Shown: positions 34,919-43,982 of the stretch, piece by piece | Position numbering within the stretch: the stretch's first letter is position 1 | How the letters are laid out: each line of letters begins with the position of its first letter | Origin: DASPFV01 sp035620975 | Lineage (GTDB): Bacteria; Acidobacteriota; Vicinamibacteria; Vicinamibacterales; 2-12-FULL-66-21 | Assembly: GCA_035620975.1 (NCBI GenBank) | Contig: DASPFV010000322.1 | Location: 5,391-69,390 of the forward strand | DNA length: 64,000 bases | Reading direction: 5' to 3' | Made by a program: the position numbers and the translations under genes | The notes under the pieces: generated by a model | Seen by the model: only the letters and a program-made list of their open reading frames with translations | Databases searched by the model: none | Told to the model about the DNA's origin: nothing

Positions 34919-36004
34919 ATGATGCGGCTGTTCACGGCTGTCCTGGTGCTGACGGTTGCCCTCCCTCTTGCGTTTTCGACGACTGCATGCGACGACGGTC
35001 CGACCGGGCCGAGCGCGCCGCCCCCCGCCGCCGCCGGCCCGGCTCCGGCGGTCGTGACGGGCCTGGAGATGATCGGGCCCGACACGATCGCGCCGGGTGA
35101 GAGCGTCCAGTTCAAGGCGACGGCCAGTCTGTCCGACGGAACGACCCGCGATGTGACGCTCGAGGCCGGCTGGCAGCGGGGCCACCCTGACATCCTCACG
35201 GTCTCGTCCTCGGGCGTCGTGACTGGACTCGTGCGCGGCGAGACATGGCTCTCGGTCGTGTATGGCGGAAAAACGGTGACGCGAAGCGAGATGCTGGTGC
35301 TGTCCGCCGGGACGTACCGTGTGCGCGGCACCGTCCGGGATGCCGGTTTCCCGGTGTTCGGCGCCGAAGTCGAGGTCATTCGCGGCAGTGCGACCGGTCT
35401 GTCAACCACGTCGACGGATGACTACCGGCTGTACGGCGTCTCCGGCGTGACGGAACTGCGCGTCAGAAAAGCCGGTTACCACGAACAGCGCAAGCGCCTC
35501 GATGTGGTGACTCACCACATCCTGGATTTCGACCTGGAGCTGTCGGCGCCGCGCGCGGACATCGCCGGGAGGTACCGGCTCGAGGTCACGGCCTCGCCCG
35601 AGTGCAGCGGCGCGTTGCCCGAGGAGGCCCGGATCCGGACCTACACGGCCGACATCGCGCAGACTGGCCCGCGACTCGAGGTGACCCTGTCCGGGGCGAG
35701 TTTCCGCGCCCTGGCCGGCCGTTCGCGGAACCAGTTCTACGGGGTAGCCGAACCGGGGCACCCCCTCACCTTCCGCCTGGACCCGGGATGGTTCTACTAC
35801 TACCACTACGGGAATTACTTCGCGGACGTCGTGGAGCAACTCGATGAGAGCAGGAGCCTCACGATCGGAGGATCGGTCGAGGCCGCGCCGGGAAGCTCCC
35901 GGATAGCCGGCGTGCTCGACGGAGAGCTCGTCGTGCGCAACCTGCAGTTCACGACGCTCGCCTCGTGCCGGTCGTCGCGCCACCAGTTTGTGCTCGCCCG
36001 CTGA
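34919..36004 (+). CDS. Ig-like lipoprotein with carboxypeptidase-regulatory-like domain
   Basis: A 361-residue lipoprotein (signal 'LPLAFSTTAC', then Asp-Asp, which in some bacteria influences sorting). A BIG2-like Ig domain (about 50-130, 'GESVQFKATASLSDGTTRDV') is followed by a CarbopepD-regulatory-like domain ('YRVRGTVRDAGFPVFGAEVEV') and a C-terminal domain with a Tyr-rich stretch. Its first and last parts match the upstream gene, so the two are tandem paralogues. GAGAGG precedes two adjacent ATGs (34919, 34922). Likely an envelope adhesion or structural protein. Confidence 0.78.
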   Translation: MMRLFTAVLVLTVALPLAFSTTACDDGPTGPSAPPPAAAGPAPAVVTGLEMIGPDTIAPGESVQFKATASLSDGTTRDVTLEAGWQRGHPDILTVSSSGVVTGLVRGETWLSVVYGGKTVTRSEMLVLSAGTYRVRGTVRDAGFPVFGAEVEVIRGSATGLSTTSTDDYRLYGVSGVTELRVRKAGYHEQRKRLDVVTHHILDFDLELSAPRADIAGRYRLEVTASPECSGALPEEARIRTYTADIAQTGPRLEVTLSGASFRALAGRSRNQFYGVAEPGHPLTFRLDPGWFYYYHYGNYFADVVEQLDESRSLTIGGSVEAAPGSSRIAGVLDGELVVRNLQFTTLASCRSSRHQFVLAR

Positions 36005-36016
36005 AGCCGGTTGGTC

Positions 36017-37384
36017 ATGCGGCCTGCCGCTGTCGTCCTCCTGCTCGCGACGCTGCCGCTGCTCACGGCCGGGCGCGCCTGTTCCACTGAGCCCCTGAAC
36101 GTCCTGCTGATCACGCTCGACACCACGCGCGCCGATCGGCTCACGCCGTACGGGCTCATGGATGCGTCGATGCCGGCGCTGGAGCGGCTGGCGCGGGAAG
36201 GCATCGTGTTCGACCAGGCGTCAACCGTCGCGCCGCTCACGCTCCCCGCCCACACCAGCCTGTTCACCGGACGCCTGCCGCCGGCGCACGGCATCCGAGA
36301 CAACAGCGATCCGCGGCTCGCCGGCGAGCACGTCACGCTGGCGGAGGTGCTCCAGGCTCGCGGCTATCGGACTGCGGCGTTCGTCGGATCGGCCGTGCTC
36401 GACGCCGACCGCGGGCTCGCGCAGGGGTTCGCGATGTACCGCAGCGCGGTGGAGCCCGATGATCGGCCAGGATCGTCGCTGCAGCGCCGGGGCGACGCGG
36501 TGGTTTCGGATGCGATCGCCTGGCTCGGGCAGGCGCCTCGATCGCCGTTCCTCCTCTGGACGCACCTCTACGATCCCCATCGGCCGTACGATCCGCCGGA
36601 GCCGTACCGCTCGCGCTTCTCGGACCCGTACATCGCCGAGATCGCGTTTGCGGACGCGCAGATCGGCCGGCTGATCGACGAGCTCGACCGCCGCGAGCTC
36701 CTCGATCGCACGCTGGTGATCGTCGCGGGCGATCACGGGGAGTCCCTCGGCGAGCACGGCGAGCGCAACCACGGGATTTTCGTGTACGAAAGCGTGCTCC
36801 GTGTGCCGCTCATGATGCGCGTGCCCGGTCTGCCTCCCTCGCGGATCGCTGCGCTCGTGCGCCTGACCGACGTGATGCCGACGCTGCTCGAGCTGGTGGG
36901 CGTCGAGGCTCCGACCGCGGATGGGATCAGCGTCGCGGGCATGATGACCGGAGCGGTGCCCGATCTCGAGCTCGAGGCCTACGCGGAGTCGAGGTACCCC
37001 CTGCGATTCGGTTGGAGTCCGCTCGGCGCGCTTCGCGATGGCCGGTTCAAGGTGATCGACGCTCCCCGGCCGGAGCTGTACGATCTGTCGAGGGATCCGT
37101 TCGAGCTGACGAACCTGTACGAGAAGCGGCGGCCGCTCGCGGATGCGATGATCCGGCGCCTACGCGCGCTCCAGGCCGCGGCCGCCGAGACGTCGCCGGC
37201 GGAGCACTCCGAGGTGCCCGGGGAGCTGCGACAGCGCCTGTCGGCGCTCGGATACGCCAGCGGATCTGCCCGGGAACCACCGGAAAGCGGCCGGGATCTG
37301 CCCGATCCGAAGGACTGCTTTCGGGAGGAACCGCCGTCGTCACCGGCTGCGCAGAGGGAGTGCTTCGCCCGTGCCGGGCGATAG
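36017..37384 (+). CDS. Exported sulfatase-like phosphatase-superfamily enzyme
   Basis: A 455-residue exported member of the alkaline phosphatase/sulfatase superfamily. Metal site Asp residues are in LLITLDTTRADRL (about 30-42). The motif position of the catalytic Cys/Ser of sulfatases reads VAPLTLPAHTS, placing Thr75 as the nucleophile. Further metal ligands are in HLYDPHRPYD and GDHGESLGEH. Thr is used by phosphoglycerol transferase-like relatives, so a non-sulfatase activity is quite possible. The 3' end overlaps the minus-strand gene by 45 bp. Confidence 0.8.
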   Translation: MRPAAVVLLLATLPLLTAGRACSTEPLNVLLITLDTTRADRLTPYGLMDASMPALERLAREGIVFDQASTVAPLTLPAHTSLFTGRLPPAHGIRDNSDPRLAGEHVTLAEVLQARGYRTAAFVGSAVLDADRGLAQGFAMYRSAVEPDDRPGSSLQRRGDAVVSDAIAWLGQAPRSPFLLWTHLYDPHRPYDPPEPYRSRFSDPYIAEIAFADAQIGRLIDELDRRELLDRTLVIVAGDHGESLGEHGERNHGIFVYESVLRVPLMMRVPGLPPSRIAALVRLTDVMPTLLELVGVEAPTADGISVAGMMTGAVPDLELEAYAESRYPLRFGWSPLGALRDGRFKVIDAPRPELYDLSRDPFELTNLYEKRRPLADAMIRRLRALQAAAAETSPAEHSEVPGELRQRLSALGYASGSAREPPESGRDLPDPKDCFREEPPSSPAAQRECFARAGR

Positions 37385-38614
37385 CAACAGCTCAATCGGC
37401 TCGAGGCGATTGGGCCCCGGCGTGTAGTCCGGCTGCAGCGCGAACGCGCGGGTGGGGCGGATCCGGCACGACGAGGCGCCGGAGCGTGTGTCGGCTTTCG
37501 GGTTCACGTGCGGCTCGCAACGCCATCGCAGCGCGCTGGCGGCCGACGCCGAGGGGACGGCGATGCGCACCCAGCCGTCCCGGGCTACGGCGAGATCCGG
37601 CTCGCCCCGGCTGGAGTCCTGCCAGCGGCCGCCGGCAAGGGCCTCTGCCGCTACGGCCGCGTGCTTCAGATCAAGGTCGGCCTCCACGTAGAGGAACTCC
37701 CGCGGATCCTCCACTTCCGTGCCTGTCCGGCCCTCCGCTGAGAGCTCCCGGGCCATGACGCGGTACATCCAGGGACTGGAGTCCATCACGGACTCGCGTG
37801 TGGCCTCGCCGAGCGCCACCGGCACCGGCACAGGCCGCGTGACGGCCACGCTGGCCCCGCGGTCCATGAACATGTTGTTGAGCGTCGCGACGAGCAGGAA
37901 CGGATGCTGGCCGAGGCGCTGGCCGTTGAACGCCAGCATGCGGTGGTTCGGAGCCTGAATCCGGTCCTGCACCATCTTCCCATCGCGCCACTCGGCCTCG
38001 TACGCGAGCTCGATGTCGGTAGTCCGGCCCCAGCGTGCCATCAGGGCGCGCGGCGGCGTGCCACCATCCTCGTTGCTGAAGATGACGCTGTAGCGCAGCC
38101 AGCCAGTCCCGCTGCTCCGTTCGTCCTCCACGTACATCAGGAGCGGGAGATCGCTCGCCGATCCAACCGTGTCGGCGCGGATACCGAGCACGGGCGCATG
38201 CGCAAGGACCGACGCGAACGGGTCGCCGGCCGCCACGACGGTGACGCTGAAGTCCGCGACGCCGAACCCCGCGGGCCACATCCAGTGCGGCGAGGGCTGG
38301 AGCTCCAGGTCGTGCGTCCCGGCATCGAGTGGGCCCACGAGCGCCTGGTATCGCGGACGTCCCACGCCAGGCGTCACGATCACGTGCTGACGCTCGCGCC
38401 CGTTGGTCTGGAGCAGCGCGGCCGTGGCGTCGGGCACGCGACCCCGCCCTTCCTGGACCTCGAACGAGACAACCAGGTGCGCGCCGGCCTGGGTCGAGAC
38501 CGAGGCGCCGGCGAGCGGCGCGGCAGGTCGCGGCGCCGGCCACTGCGATCCGGACAGGGCCGTGACGACGAGCGGAAGCGCGGTCATCGGAGCCCAGCGC
38601 ATGGCATACCTCAT
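37340..38614 (-). CDS. Exported protein of unknown function
   Basis: A 424-residue exported protein (signal region residues 1-25). It is beta-rich with repeated 'V-x-R-P/VxVPV'-type segments and no metal or catalytic motif that I recognise. Residues around 'LRYSVIFSNEDGGTP' and 'WMYRVMARELSAEGR' are the best conserved-looking parts. Start ATG 38614 overlaps the upstream phosphodiesterase stop as ATGA, so the two are coupled. The 3' end overlaps the sulfatase-like gene by 45 bp tail-to-tail. A role with the adjacent phosphatase-superfamily enzymes is inferred only from position. Confidence 0.7.
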   Translation of the reverse strand: MRYAMRWAPMTALPLVVTALSGSQWPAPRPAAPLAGASVSTQAGAHLVVSFEVQEGRGRVPDATAALLQTNGRERQHVIVTPGVGRPRYQALVGPLDAGTHDLELQPSPHWMWPAGFGVADFSVTVVAAGDPFASVLAHAPVLGIRADTVGSASDLPLLMYVEDERSSGTGWLRYSVIFSNEDGGTPPRALMARWGRTTDIELAYEAEWRDGKMVQDRIQAPNHRMLAFNGQRLGQHPFLLVATLNNMFMDRGASVAVTRPVPVPVALGEATRESVMDSSPWMYRVMARELSAEGRTGTEVEDPREFLYVEADLDLKHAAVAAEALAGGRWQDSSRGEPDLAVARDGWVRIAVPSASAASALRWRCEPHVNPKADTRSGASSCRIRPTRAFALQPDYTPGPNRLEPIELLLSPGTGEALPLRSR

Positions 38615-39708
38615 TGGATTGGCGCGCCTGCCCCCGGACGGAGTGTCGTCCAGTCGACGCCGACCCATCCGGCGAGCGTCGCTGCCACCTGGTTCGTCTG
38701 GAGCGGCGAATGGTCGCGCCACTCCCCGCGGCGGGGCATCCGCGGCGAGATCAGCGCAATCCAGACGTCCTGCGCCCCTTCGACCTTCGCGCCGTGGCTG
38801 CGCCACGTCTCGGGCGTCCGTCCCCGCCCGTGGTCGGTCGTGATCAGGATGTGCGTCCGGCCGCGGTAGTCGGGCTGTCCCTGGAGCCAGGTCCACAGCT
38901 CTTTGAGATAGGCGTCGGTCCTCCGGTACGCCTCGAGCACGCGATCGTAGCGTCCGTCGTGGGCCCAGTCGTCCGTTTCCCCGAACGCCAGATACATGAC
39001 TCTGGGCCGCGCCTGCTCGAGGTGCGCCATGGCGAAGCGGAACGTGTACGCATCGTGCCGCACCGAATCCCACGGCGTCTGCGTCTGCCGCTGCAGATCG
39101 TTCAGGCGCGCGACGCCGGGATCGGAGGACTCGAACGGCTCATAGCCGGCGTTCACCGTCAGCGAGCCTGCGGTGTGCTCCACGATGGCGCTGAACACGC
39201 TCCAGGACGCGAACACGCCGACGCCGGCGCGGGTCAGCTCGAGCCTCGTCCGGAGCTCCTCGAGCACCGTCGGAAACGGATTCCGGATGGCGTCGTTGCT
39301 CTTGATGCGATCGTCGTGCGCCTCGCCCAGAAGGATCTCGGAGTAGCCGGGATAGGAGAACCGGTGCGTGTTCGTGAGTGACACCCGGCTGCCGACGGCG
39401 TGGTTCCCGGCAATCGATCCGTGCCGTGCCATGAGGGTCTCCCAGAAGAACGGCATCAGCCGGGCACGGCGCTCTTCCGGCGTCGCCGCCGAGAACCGCC
39501 CGTAGACCGGCTGCTCTTCGACGCGCTGGTTCGTCCGCAGGGTCGACCGGAGGATGGCCTCGTCGAGGCCGCCGAAGATCTCCTCGATCCGCGCGCCGTC
39601 GAGGGTAACGAGGATGACGGCGTCGCCGGCCCGGGTCTGGCCACCCGGCGCAGCCGGGACCGGCAGGAGCGCCACGAGGAGTGCGGCCCGGCAGAGAAGG
39701 CGCCACAT
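38611..39708 (-). CDS. Exported alkaline-phosphatase-superfamily phosphodiesterase-like protein
   Basis: A 365-residue enzyme with a signal peptide in 'LLCRAALLVALLPVPAAPGG'. The alkaline-phosphatase-like core has ILVTLDGARIEEIFGG (metal Asp plus the loop after strand 1), 'GETDDWAHDGRYD' (metal ligands) and ITTDHGRG (metal ligands DH). The nucleophile is probably a Thr/Ser near 'TNTHRFSYPGYSE'. It belongs to the type I phosphodiesterase/nucleotide pyrophosphatase-like part of the superfamily. ATG 39708 is chosen; a longer GTG start at 39744 is open. Substrate unknown. Confidence 0.78.
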   Translation of the reverse strand: MWRLLCRAALLVALLPVPAAPGGQTRAGDAVILVTLDGARIEEIFGGLDEAILRSTLRTNQRVEEQPVYGRFSAATPEERRARLMPFFWETLMARHGSIAGNHAVGSRVSLTNTHRFSYPGYSEILLGEAHDDRIKSNDAIRNPFPTVLEELRTRLELTRAGVGVFASWSVFSAIVEHTAGSLTVNAGYEPFESSDPGVARLNDLQRQTQTPWDSVRHDAYTFRFAMAHLEQARPRVMYLAFGETDDWAHDGRYDRVLEAYRRTDAYLKELWTWLQGQPDYRGRTHILITTDHGRGRTPETWRSHGAKVEGAQDVWIALISPRMPRRGEWRDHSPLQTNQVAATLAGWVGVDWTTLRPGAGAPIQ

Positions 39709-39870
39709 GAGGCTGGTTACATACCTCAGAGTCGGACGAATCACAAGATTGGCCCTTCACCGTGAAACTTCCCGCCTCGAACCAACCGAGCGATATCTTC
39801 TTCGCCGCGTGCATGTGGACCTGCGAATCAGATCGCTCGACCACGTCCGCGGCCGTGACCTGAATACCCC

Positions 39871-39876
39871 TATAAT
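39871..39876 (+). promoter_or_regulatory. -10 hexamer upstream of the PQQ-propeller gene
   Basis: Perfect TATAAT 62 bp before the ATG, predicting a leader of about 56 nt that carries the CAGGAG Shine-Dalgarno and a small cgcc/ggcg hairpin just after the start point. No good -35 is seen. Confidence 0.45.
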
Positions 39877-39938
39877 CGCCTTTCGGCGCCTCGATCCGGT
39901 CGATTAGCCCGACCGTAGTCTCCCAGGAGTCACGTCAG

Positions 39939-41390
39939 ATGCGAAACACTGCGCCCGCGCTTCTCCTCGCCTGCTACTTCGGCGCGACCGTCGCCCTCGC
40001 GGAGCACTGGCCGCACTGGCGAGGACCGGATCGCAACGGCGTCAGCAGCGAGACCGGACTGCCCGTGTCGTGGAGCGCCGAGTGCGCGGACACGCCGACC
40101 GGTCCCGACGAGAGACGCGGACCTTCGGCCGACGAAGAGGCAAACGCCGCCGCACAGCCGCCCCGGGGACGGGGCCGCGGCGGCCGCGGCGGGAGGGAAG
40201 GCCGCCCTCTCGTCCCGGTGAAGTGCGACAATATCGTCACCAAGAACGTAGCGTGGAAGCTCTCCCTGCCCGCCTACAGCGGCTCGACCCCCATCATCTG
40301 GGGGGACAGGATCTTCCTCAACGTGGCCACGGCCGCCAACACCGGCGTGATCGAGCTGTGGGCCGTCGACAAGGTCAAGCAGTCGGTGCTGTGGAAGCGG
40401 CAAATCGTCGACTCCAATCACATGGAGCGCAAGCAGAACATGTCGTCGCCCTCGCCGGTGACGGACGGCCGGCACGTCTGGGTGATGACCGGACTCGGCA
40501 TCCTCAAGGCGTTCGACTTCGACGGCAGGGAGATCTGGGCGCGCGACATCCAGGCCGACTACGGCAGGTTCGGCCTCAACTGGGGTTACGCTTCCTCGCC
40601 GCTCCTGCAGGGCGACGCGCTCTACGTCCAGGTCCTTCATGGGATGAAGACCGACGACCCGTCGTACGTCCTCAAGATCGACAAGATGACGGGCAAGACG
40701 GTGTGGCGGGTCGAGCGACCCACACCAGCCGTCCACGAATCGCCGGACTCGTACACGACGCCGGCCTGGGTTGAAGCGAACGGCCGTGCGGAGCTGATTA
40801 TCACGGGCGGCGACGTCGTGTCAGGTCACGATCCCGCAACCGGCAAGGAGTACTGGCGCGCCGACGTGCTCAACCCGCAGAGAGGCGGGGCTTACCGGAT
40901 CATCGCGTCGCCGACGGTCGTCGACAGCCTGATCATCGCGCCGACCCGCAACAACCCGCTCGTGGCCATGCGACCCGGGGGCAGCGGGGACGTCGCGGCG
41001 ACTCACGTCGCCTGGACCTTCGCGCAGGGACCGGACGTCCCCACGCCGGTGAGCGACGGCAAGCTGCTCTACGTCGTCCGCGACGGAGGGGTCGTCTTTG
41101 CGCTCGACGTCAAGACGGGCGCGACGGTCTACGGTCCGGTGCGCCTGCCGCCCGGCACTTACAGCGCCTCGCCGATCCTGGCGGACGGCAAGATCTACGT
41201 CACGACGGAAGAGGAAGGGCTCACGACCGTTTTCAAGGCGGGACCACACTTCGAGATCCTGTCGTCGAATCGGCTGCTCGACGACTGCTCACCCTACTGC
41301 CTCAGCACCGTGGCGATCTCGGAAGGACAGCTGTTCATGCGGACCTCGTCCTTCTTGTGGGCCATTGGTGACCGTGCGGCGCGCCAGTAA
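39939..41390 (+). CDS. Exported PQQ-like beta-propeller protein
   Basis: A 483-residue exported protein with a signal peptide (1-21) and the family opening [16 protein letters not shown] Gly/Arg-rich insert (about 60-90) follows, then repeated blades such as '[13 protein letters not shown]', '[21 protein letters not shown]' and '[11 protein letters not shown]', a PQQ/BamB-like propeller. Enzymatic quinoprotein residues are not evident, so it may be a structural or binding propeller rather than a dehydrogenase. Two Cys (DDCSPYC) near the end could form a disulphide. Confidence 0.85.
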   Translation: MRNTAPALLLACYFGATVALAEHWPHWRGPDRNGVSSETGLPVSWSAECADTPTGPDERRGPSADEEANAAAQPPRGRGRGGRGGREGRPLVPVKCDNIVTKNVAWKLSLPAYSGSTPIIWGDRIFLNVATAANTGVIELWAVDKVKQSVLWKRQIVDSNHMERKQNMSSPSPVTDGRHVWVMTGLGILKAFDFDGREIWARDIQADYGRFGLNWGYASSPLLQGDALYVQVLHGMKTDDPSYVLKIDKMTGKTVWRVERPTPAVHESPDSYTTPAWVEANGRAELIITGGDVVSGHDPATGKEYWRADVLNPQRGGAYRIIASPTVVDSLIIAPTRNNPLVAMRPGGSGDVAATHVAWTFAQGPDVPTPVSDGKLLYVVRDGGVVFALDVKTGATVYGPVRLPPGTYSASPILADGKIYVTTEEEGLTTVFKAGPHFEILSSNRLLDDCSPYCLSTVAISEGQLFMRTSSFLWAIGDRAARQ

Positions 41391-41573
41391 GCGAAGGTGC
41401 CTGGATTGGGGGCTGGAGCCGCGCATCTGCGCCGTGATGGCTCGGGTGCGCAACCGCGATGACGACCGCGCCGATCAGGGGATCAGTTCCCTCGAGCTCG
41501 CGAGGTCACGCGGGCACGGGCGCCTCTCTCCGGCGAGAGGCGTTTCCGATGAAGCTGGGGCAGAATATCCGGC

Positions 41574-43982
41574 ATGCGGACCGACGTCCGGTACGCGATC
41601 CGCGGCCTCGCACATGCCAGGCGTCTGACCTGTACGCTGGTGCTCACGCTCGCGCTCGGCGTGGGCGCGAGCGTTGCGCTGTACTCCGCGGCTCACGCCC
41701 TCCTGTTCAGGGCTCCCTCCGGGGTGCTCGACCCGTCCACTCTCGCCGACGTGTACACGAGCCGCCACAACGGCTCCACCTTCGGCCCTTCCTCGTACGC
41801 CGACGTCGCTGATCTGCGGACGTTGGGCGACGTGTTCAGCGGTGTGGTCGCTTACGCGACGCACCCCGCAGTCAGCCTGCGAGTCGCCGGGCACTTCACA
41901 TCGGGCCGCCCGGCTTCGGTCTCCGACGATTTCTTCGACGTCCTTGGCCTCCGCCCGAGCCTCGGGACGCTCACCTTCACGGCCGGTGAGGCTCCGGATT
42001 CCCGTGAGGCCGTCCTCAGTTACGAGCTCTGGCAGGCTGGTGGAACACCCGCCGACATCGTCGGTACGAGTCTGACGATTCAGTCGGAGGACTACCGAAT
42101 CATCGGCGTGGCGCCGCCGCGGTTTGCAGGCCTGCACGTCGGCCAGAACCAGGACGTCTGGGTCCGGTTCCCGCATGAGGGCCGAGACAGCCGCGGCGAT
42201 CGCACGCTGTCGGTCGTGGCCCGGCTGCGCCCGACCACGTCGCTGATAGCGGCGCAGCCGCATCTGCAGCGCCTGGCCGGCACGCTGTCCGACAGACATC
42301 CCGAAACCAACCGCGGGACGCAGAGCACCCCGGACGAGCCGCGACGGTTCACCGCGGTCCGGTACTCGCGGCTGGAAGCGGCGGCACGGCCCCAGGCCGC
42401 CTTCGTCGGGACCCTGCTGCTGTGGGCCACAGCCCTCGCGCTGCTGAGCGGGTGCGCCAACGCGGGTTCGCTCCTGCTCGCTCGCGCCCTTGCGCGGCGC
42501 CGCGAGTTCGCGCTCAAGCTGGCGCTCGGCGCGGACCGGGCCCGTCTTGCCCGCGTCGTTCTCCTCGAGTGCGTGCTGCTGGCTGCCGCCGGTACCGGCC
42601 TCGGGGTCTTCGTGTCGTTCTGGCTGGCAGGAACGCTCAACCTGTGGCTGTCGCCGGAGGATCATGCGCTGCTCGACCTGCGCCCCGATGCCGCGACCGG
42701 TGTGTGGCTGCTGATGGCCGGCACCGTGGCTGGCGCGGCCGTCGGGTTGATTCCGGCACTCGGCGCCACCCGGTTCTCGTTGCCCGGCGCTCTGCGGGTG
42801 GACGATGGCGCGGCGGGGGACGCGGCAGGACGCCGGCTCCGTGACGTCGTGCTCGGTGCGCAGGTGACGCTGTCAACGGTGCTGCTCGTCGGGTCCGCGC
42901 TGCTCGTCGGAGGGCTGGCGGATGCGGCGAAGGCCGACTACGTCTTCCTGCCTGAGCGCGCTGCGGTGGTGACGGTGAAGAGCAGCGGCCATTTCGAGAA
43001 CGCGGTCGCCGGCGCGGCGTATCAGAGGGAAGCCGCCCGCCGCCTGTCGGGGCTTCCCGGCGTGGATCGGGTGGCCATGGCGTTCACGCCGCCGCTGTCC
43101 CGCCCGGCTCGTCGGTCCTTCCGCGTGGTACACGGCAGCCCTGCCACCGCGGAGAGCCTGGAGGCGGGCGTCAATTACGTGTCGATCGACTACCTGCGCG
43201 CGCTCAGCATACCCGTGGTCCAGGGGCGCGCGCTGCTGCCGATCGACGATCGGTCCGATTCGCGGAGTGTGGTGGTCAACGAAGCCTTCGCCCTGCGATA
43301 CCTCGCGCGCGCGGCCGCCGGGACCGAGCTGCACGACGACCAGGACAGGACGGTCGAAGTCGTGGGAGTGATCCGCAACGAGATCTATCGCGCGCTGCAG
43401 GGGTCGCCCGAACCGATGGTCTTCTATCCGATGAGCCGGGGCTACACGCCCGTCGTTCACCTGATCGTACGGGCGGGTGGTGACATCACTCCCCATCTGC
43501 CCGAGCTGGGCCGTGCTCTCGCTCACCTCGAAGGGGGCGAGGTGCGGCGCGTGGTGTCGTTCGAGTCGCACGTGGCCAGCGCGTTGATGGAGGAGCGGAT
43601 TGCCGCACTGCTGGTGGTGGCCTGCGGGGCGAGCGCGCTCTGCCTGACGATCCTGGGCGTGTTCGGGATCACCAGCGACGCCGTCCGCCGGCGCACGCGC
43701 GAAATCGGTGTGCGGATGGCGCTCGGAGCGCCGCCGGCCGACATCGTCCGCCTCGTCTCGACCAGGGCGCTCGCGGTGGCGGCAGGCGGCGCGTCGGCCG
43801 GCGTGCTGAGCGCGTTCGTCCTGTTGCGCATCGTGCGCTCGATGGCGTTCCTCCCGGGCGTGGATCTCACGACCGTCGCCGGATCGACGGCGCTGCTGGC
43901 CGGCGTCGTCTCGGCCTCGGCCGTGCTTCCGGCCTGGCGGGCCCTGCGCGTGAGCCCGCTCACCGCCCTCCGTCATGATTGA
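41574..43982 (+). CDS. ADOP-family MacB/FtsX-type permease heading an operon
   Basis: An 802-residue ADOP. It starts MRTDVRYAIRGLAHARR, then helix 'CTLVLTLALGVGASVALYSAAH', a first MacB_PCD/FtsX unit and a second ending 'WRALRVSPLTALRHD'. The first 35 residues of the periplasmic part look less conserved than in the other ADOPs of this window. Its stop overlaps the next gene by 8 bp, and two ABC transporter genes follow, so it appears to be the first gene of a four-gene transcript. No strong Shine-Dalgarno precedes the ATG. Confidence 0.88.
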   Translation: MRTDVRYAIRGLAHARRLTCTLVLTLALGVGASVALYSAAHALLFRAPSGVLDPSTLADVYTSRHNGSTFGPSSYADVADLRTLGDVFSGVVAYATHPAVSLRVAGHFTSGRPASVSDDFFDVLGLRPSLGTLTFTAGEAPDSREAVLSYELWQAGGTPADIVGTSLTIQSEDYRIIGVAPPRFAGLHVGQNQDVWVRFPHEGRDSRGDRTLSVVARLRPTTSLIAAQPHLQRLAGTLSDRHPETNRGTQSTPDEPRRFTAVRYSRLEAAARPQAAFVGTLLLWATALALLSGCANAGSLLLARALARRREFALKLALGADRARLARVVLLECVLLAAAGTGLGVFVSFWLAGTLNLWLSPEDHALLDLRPDAATGVWLLMAGTVAGAAVGLIPALGATRFSLPGALRVDDGAAGDAAGRRLRDVVLGAQVTLSTVLLVGSALLVGGLADAAKADYVFLPERAAVVTVKSSGHFENAVAGAAYQREAARRLSGLPGVDRVAMAFTPPLSRPARRSFRVVHGSPATAESLEAGVNYVSIDYLRALSIPVVQGRALLPIDDRSDSRSVVVNEAFALRYLARAAAGTELHDDQDRTVEVVGVIRNEIYRALQGSPEPMVFYPMSRGYTPVVHLIVRAGGDITPHLPELGRALAHLEGGEVRRVVSFESHVASALMEERIAALLVVACGASALCLTILGVFGITSDAVRRRTREIGVRMALGAPPADIVRLVSTRALAVAAGGASAGVLSAFVLLRIVRSMAFLPGVDLTTVAGSTALLAGVVSASAVLPAWRALRVSPLTALRHD

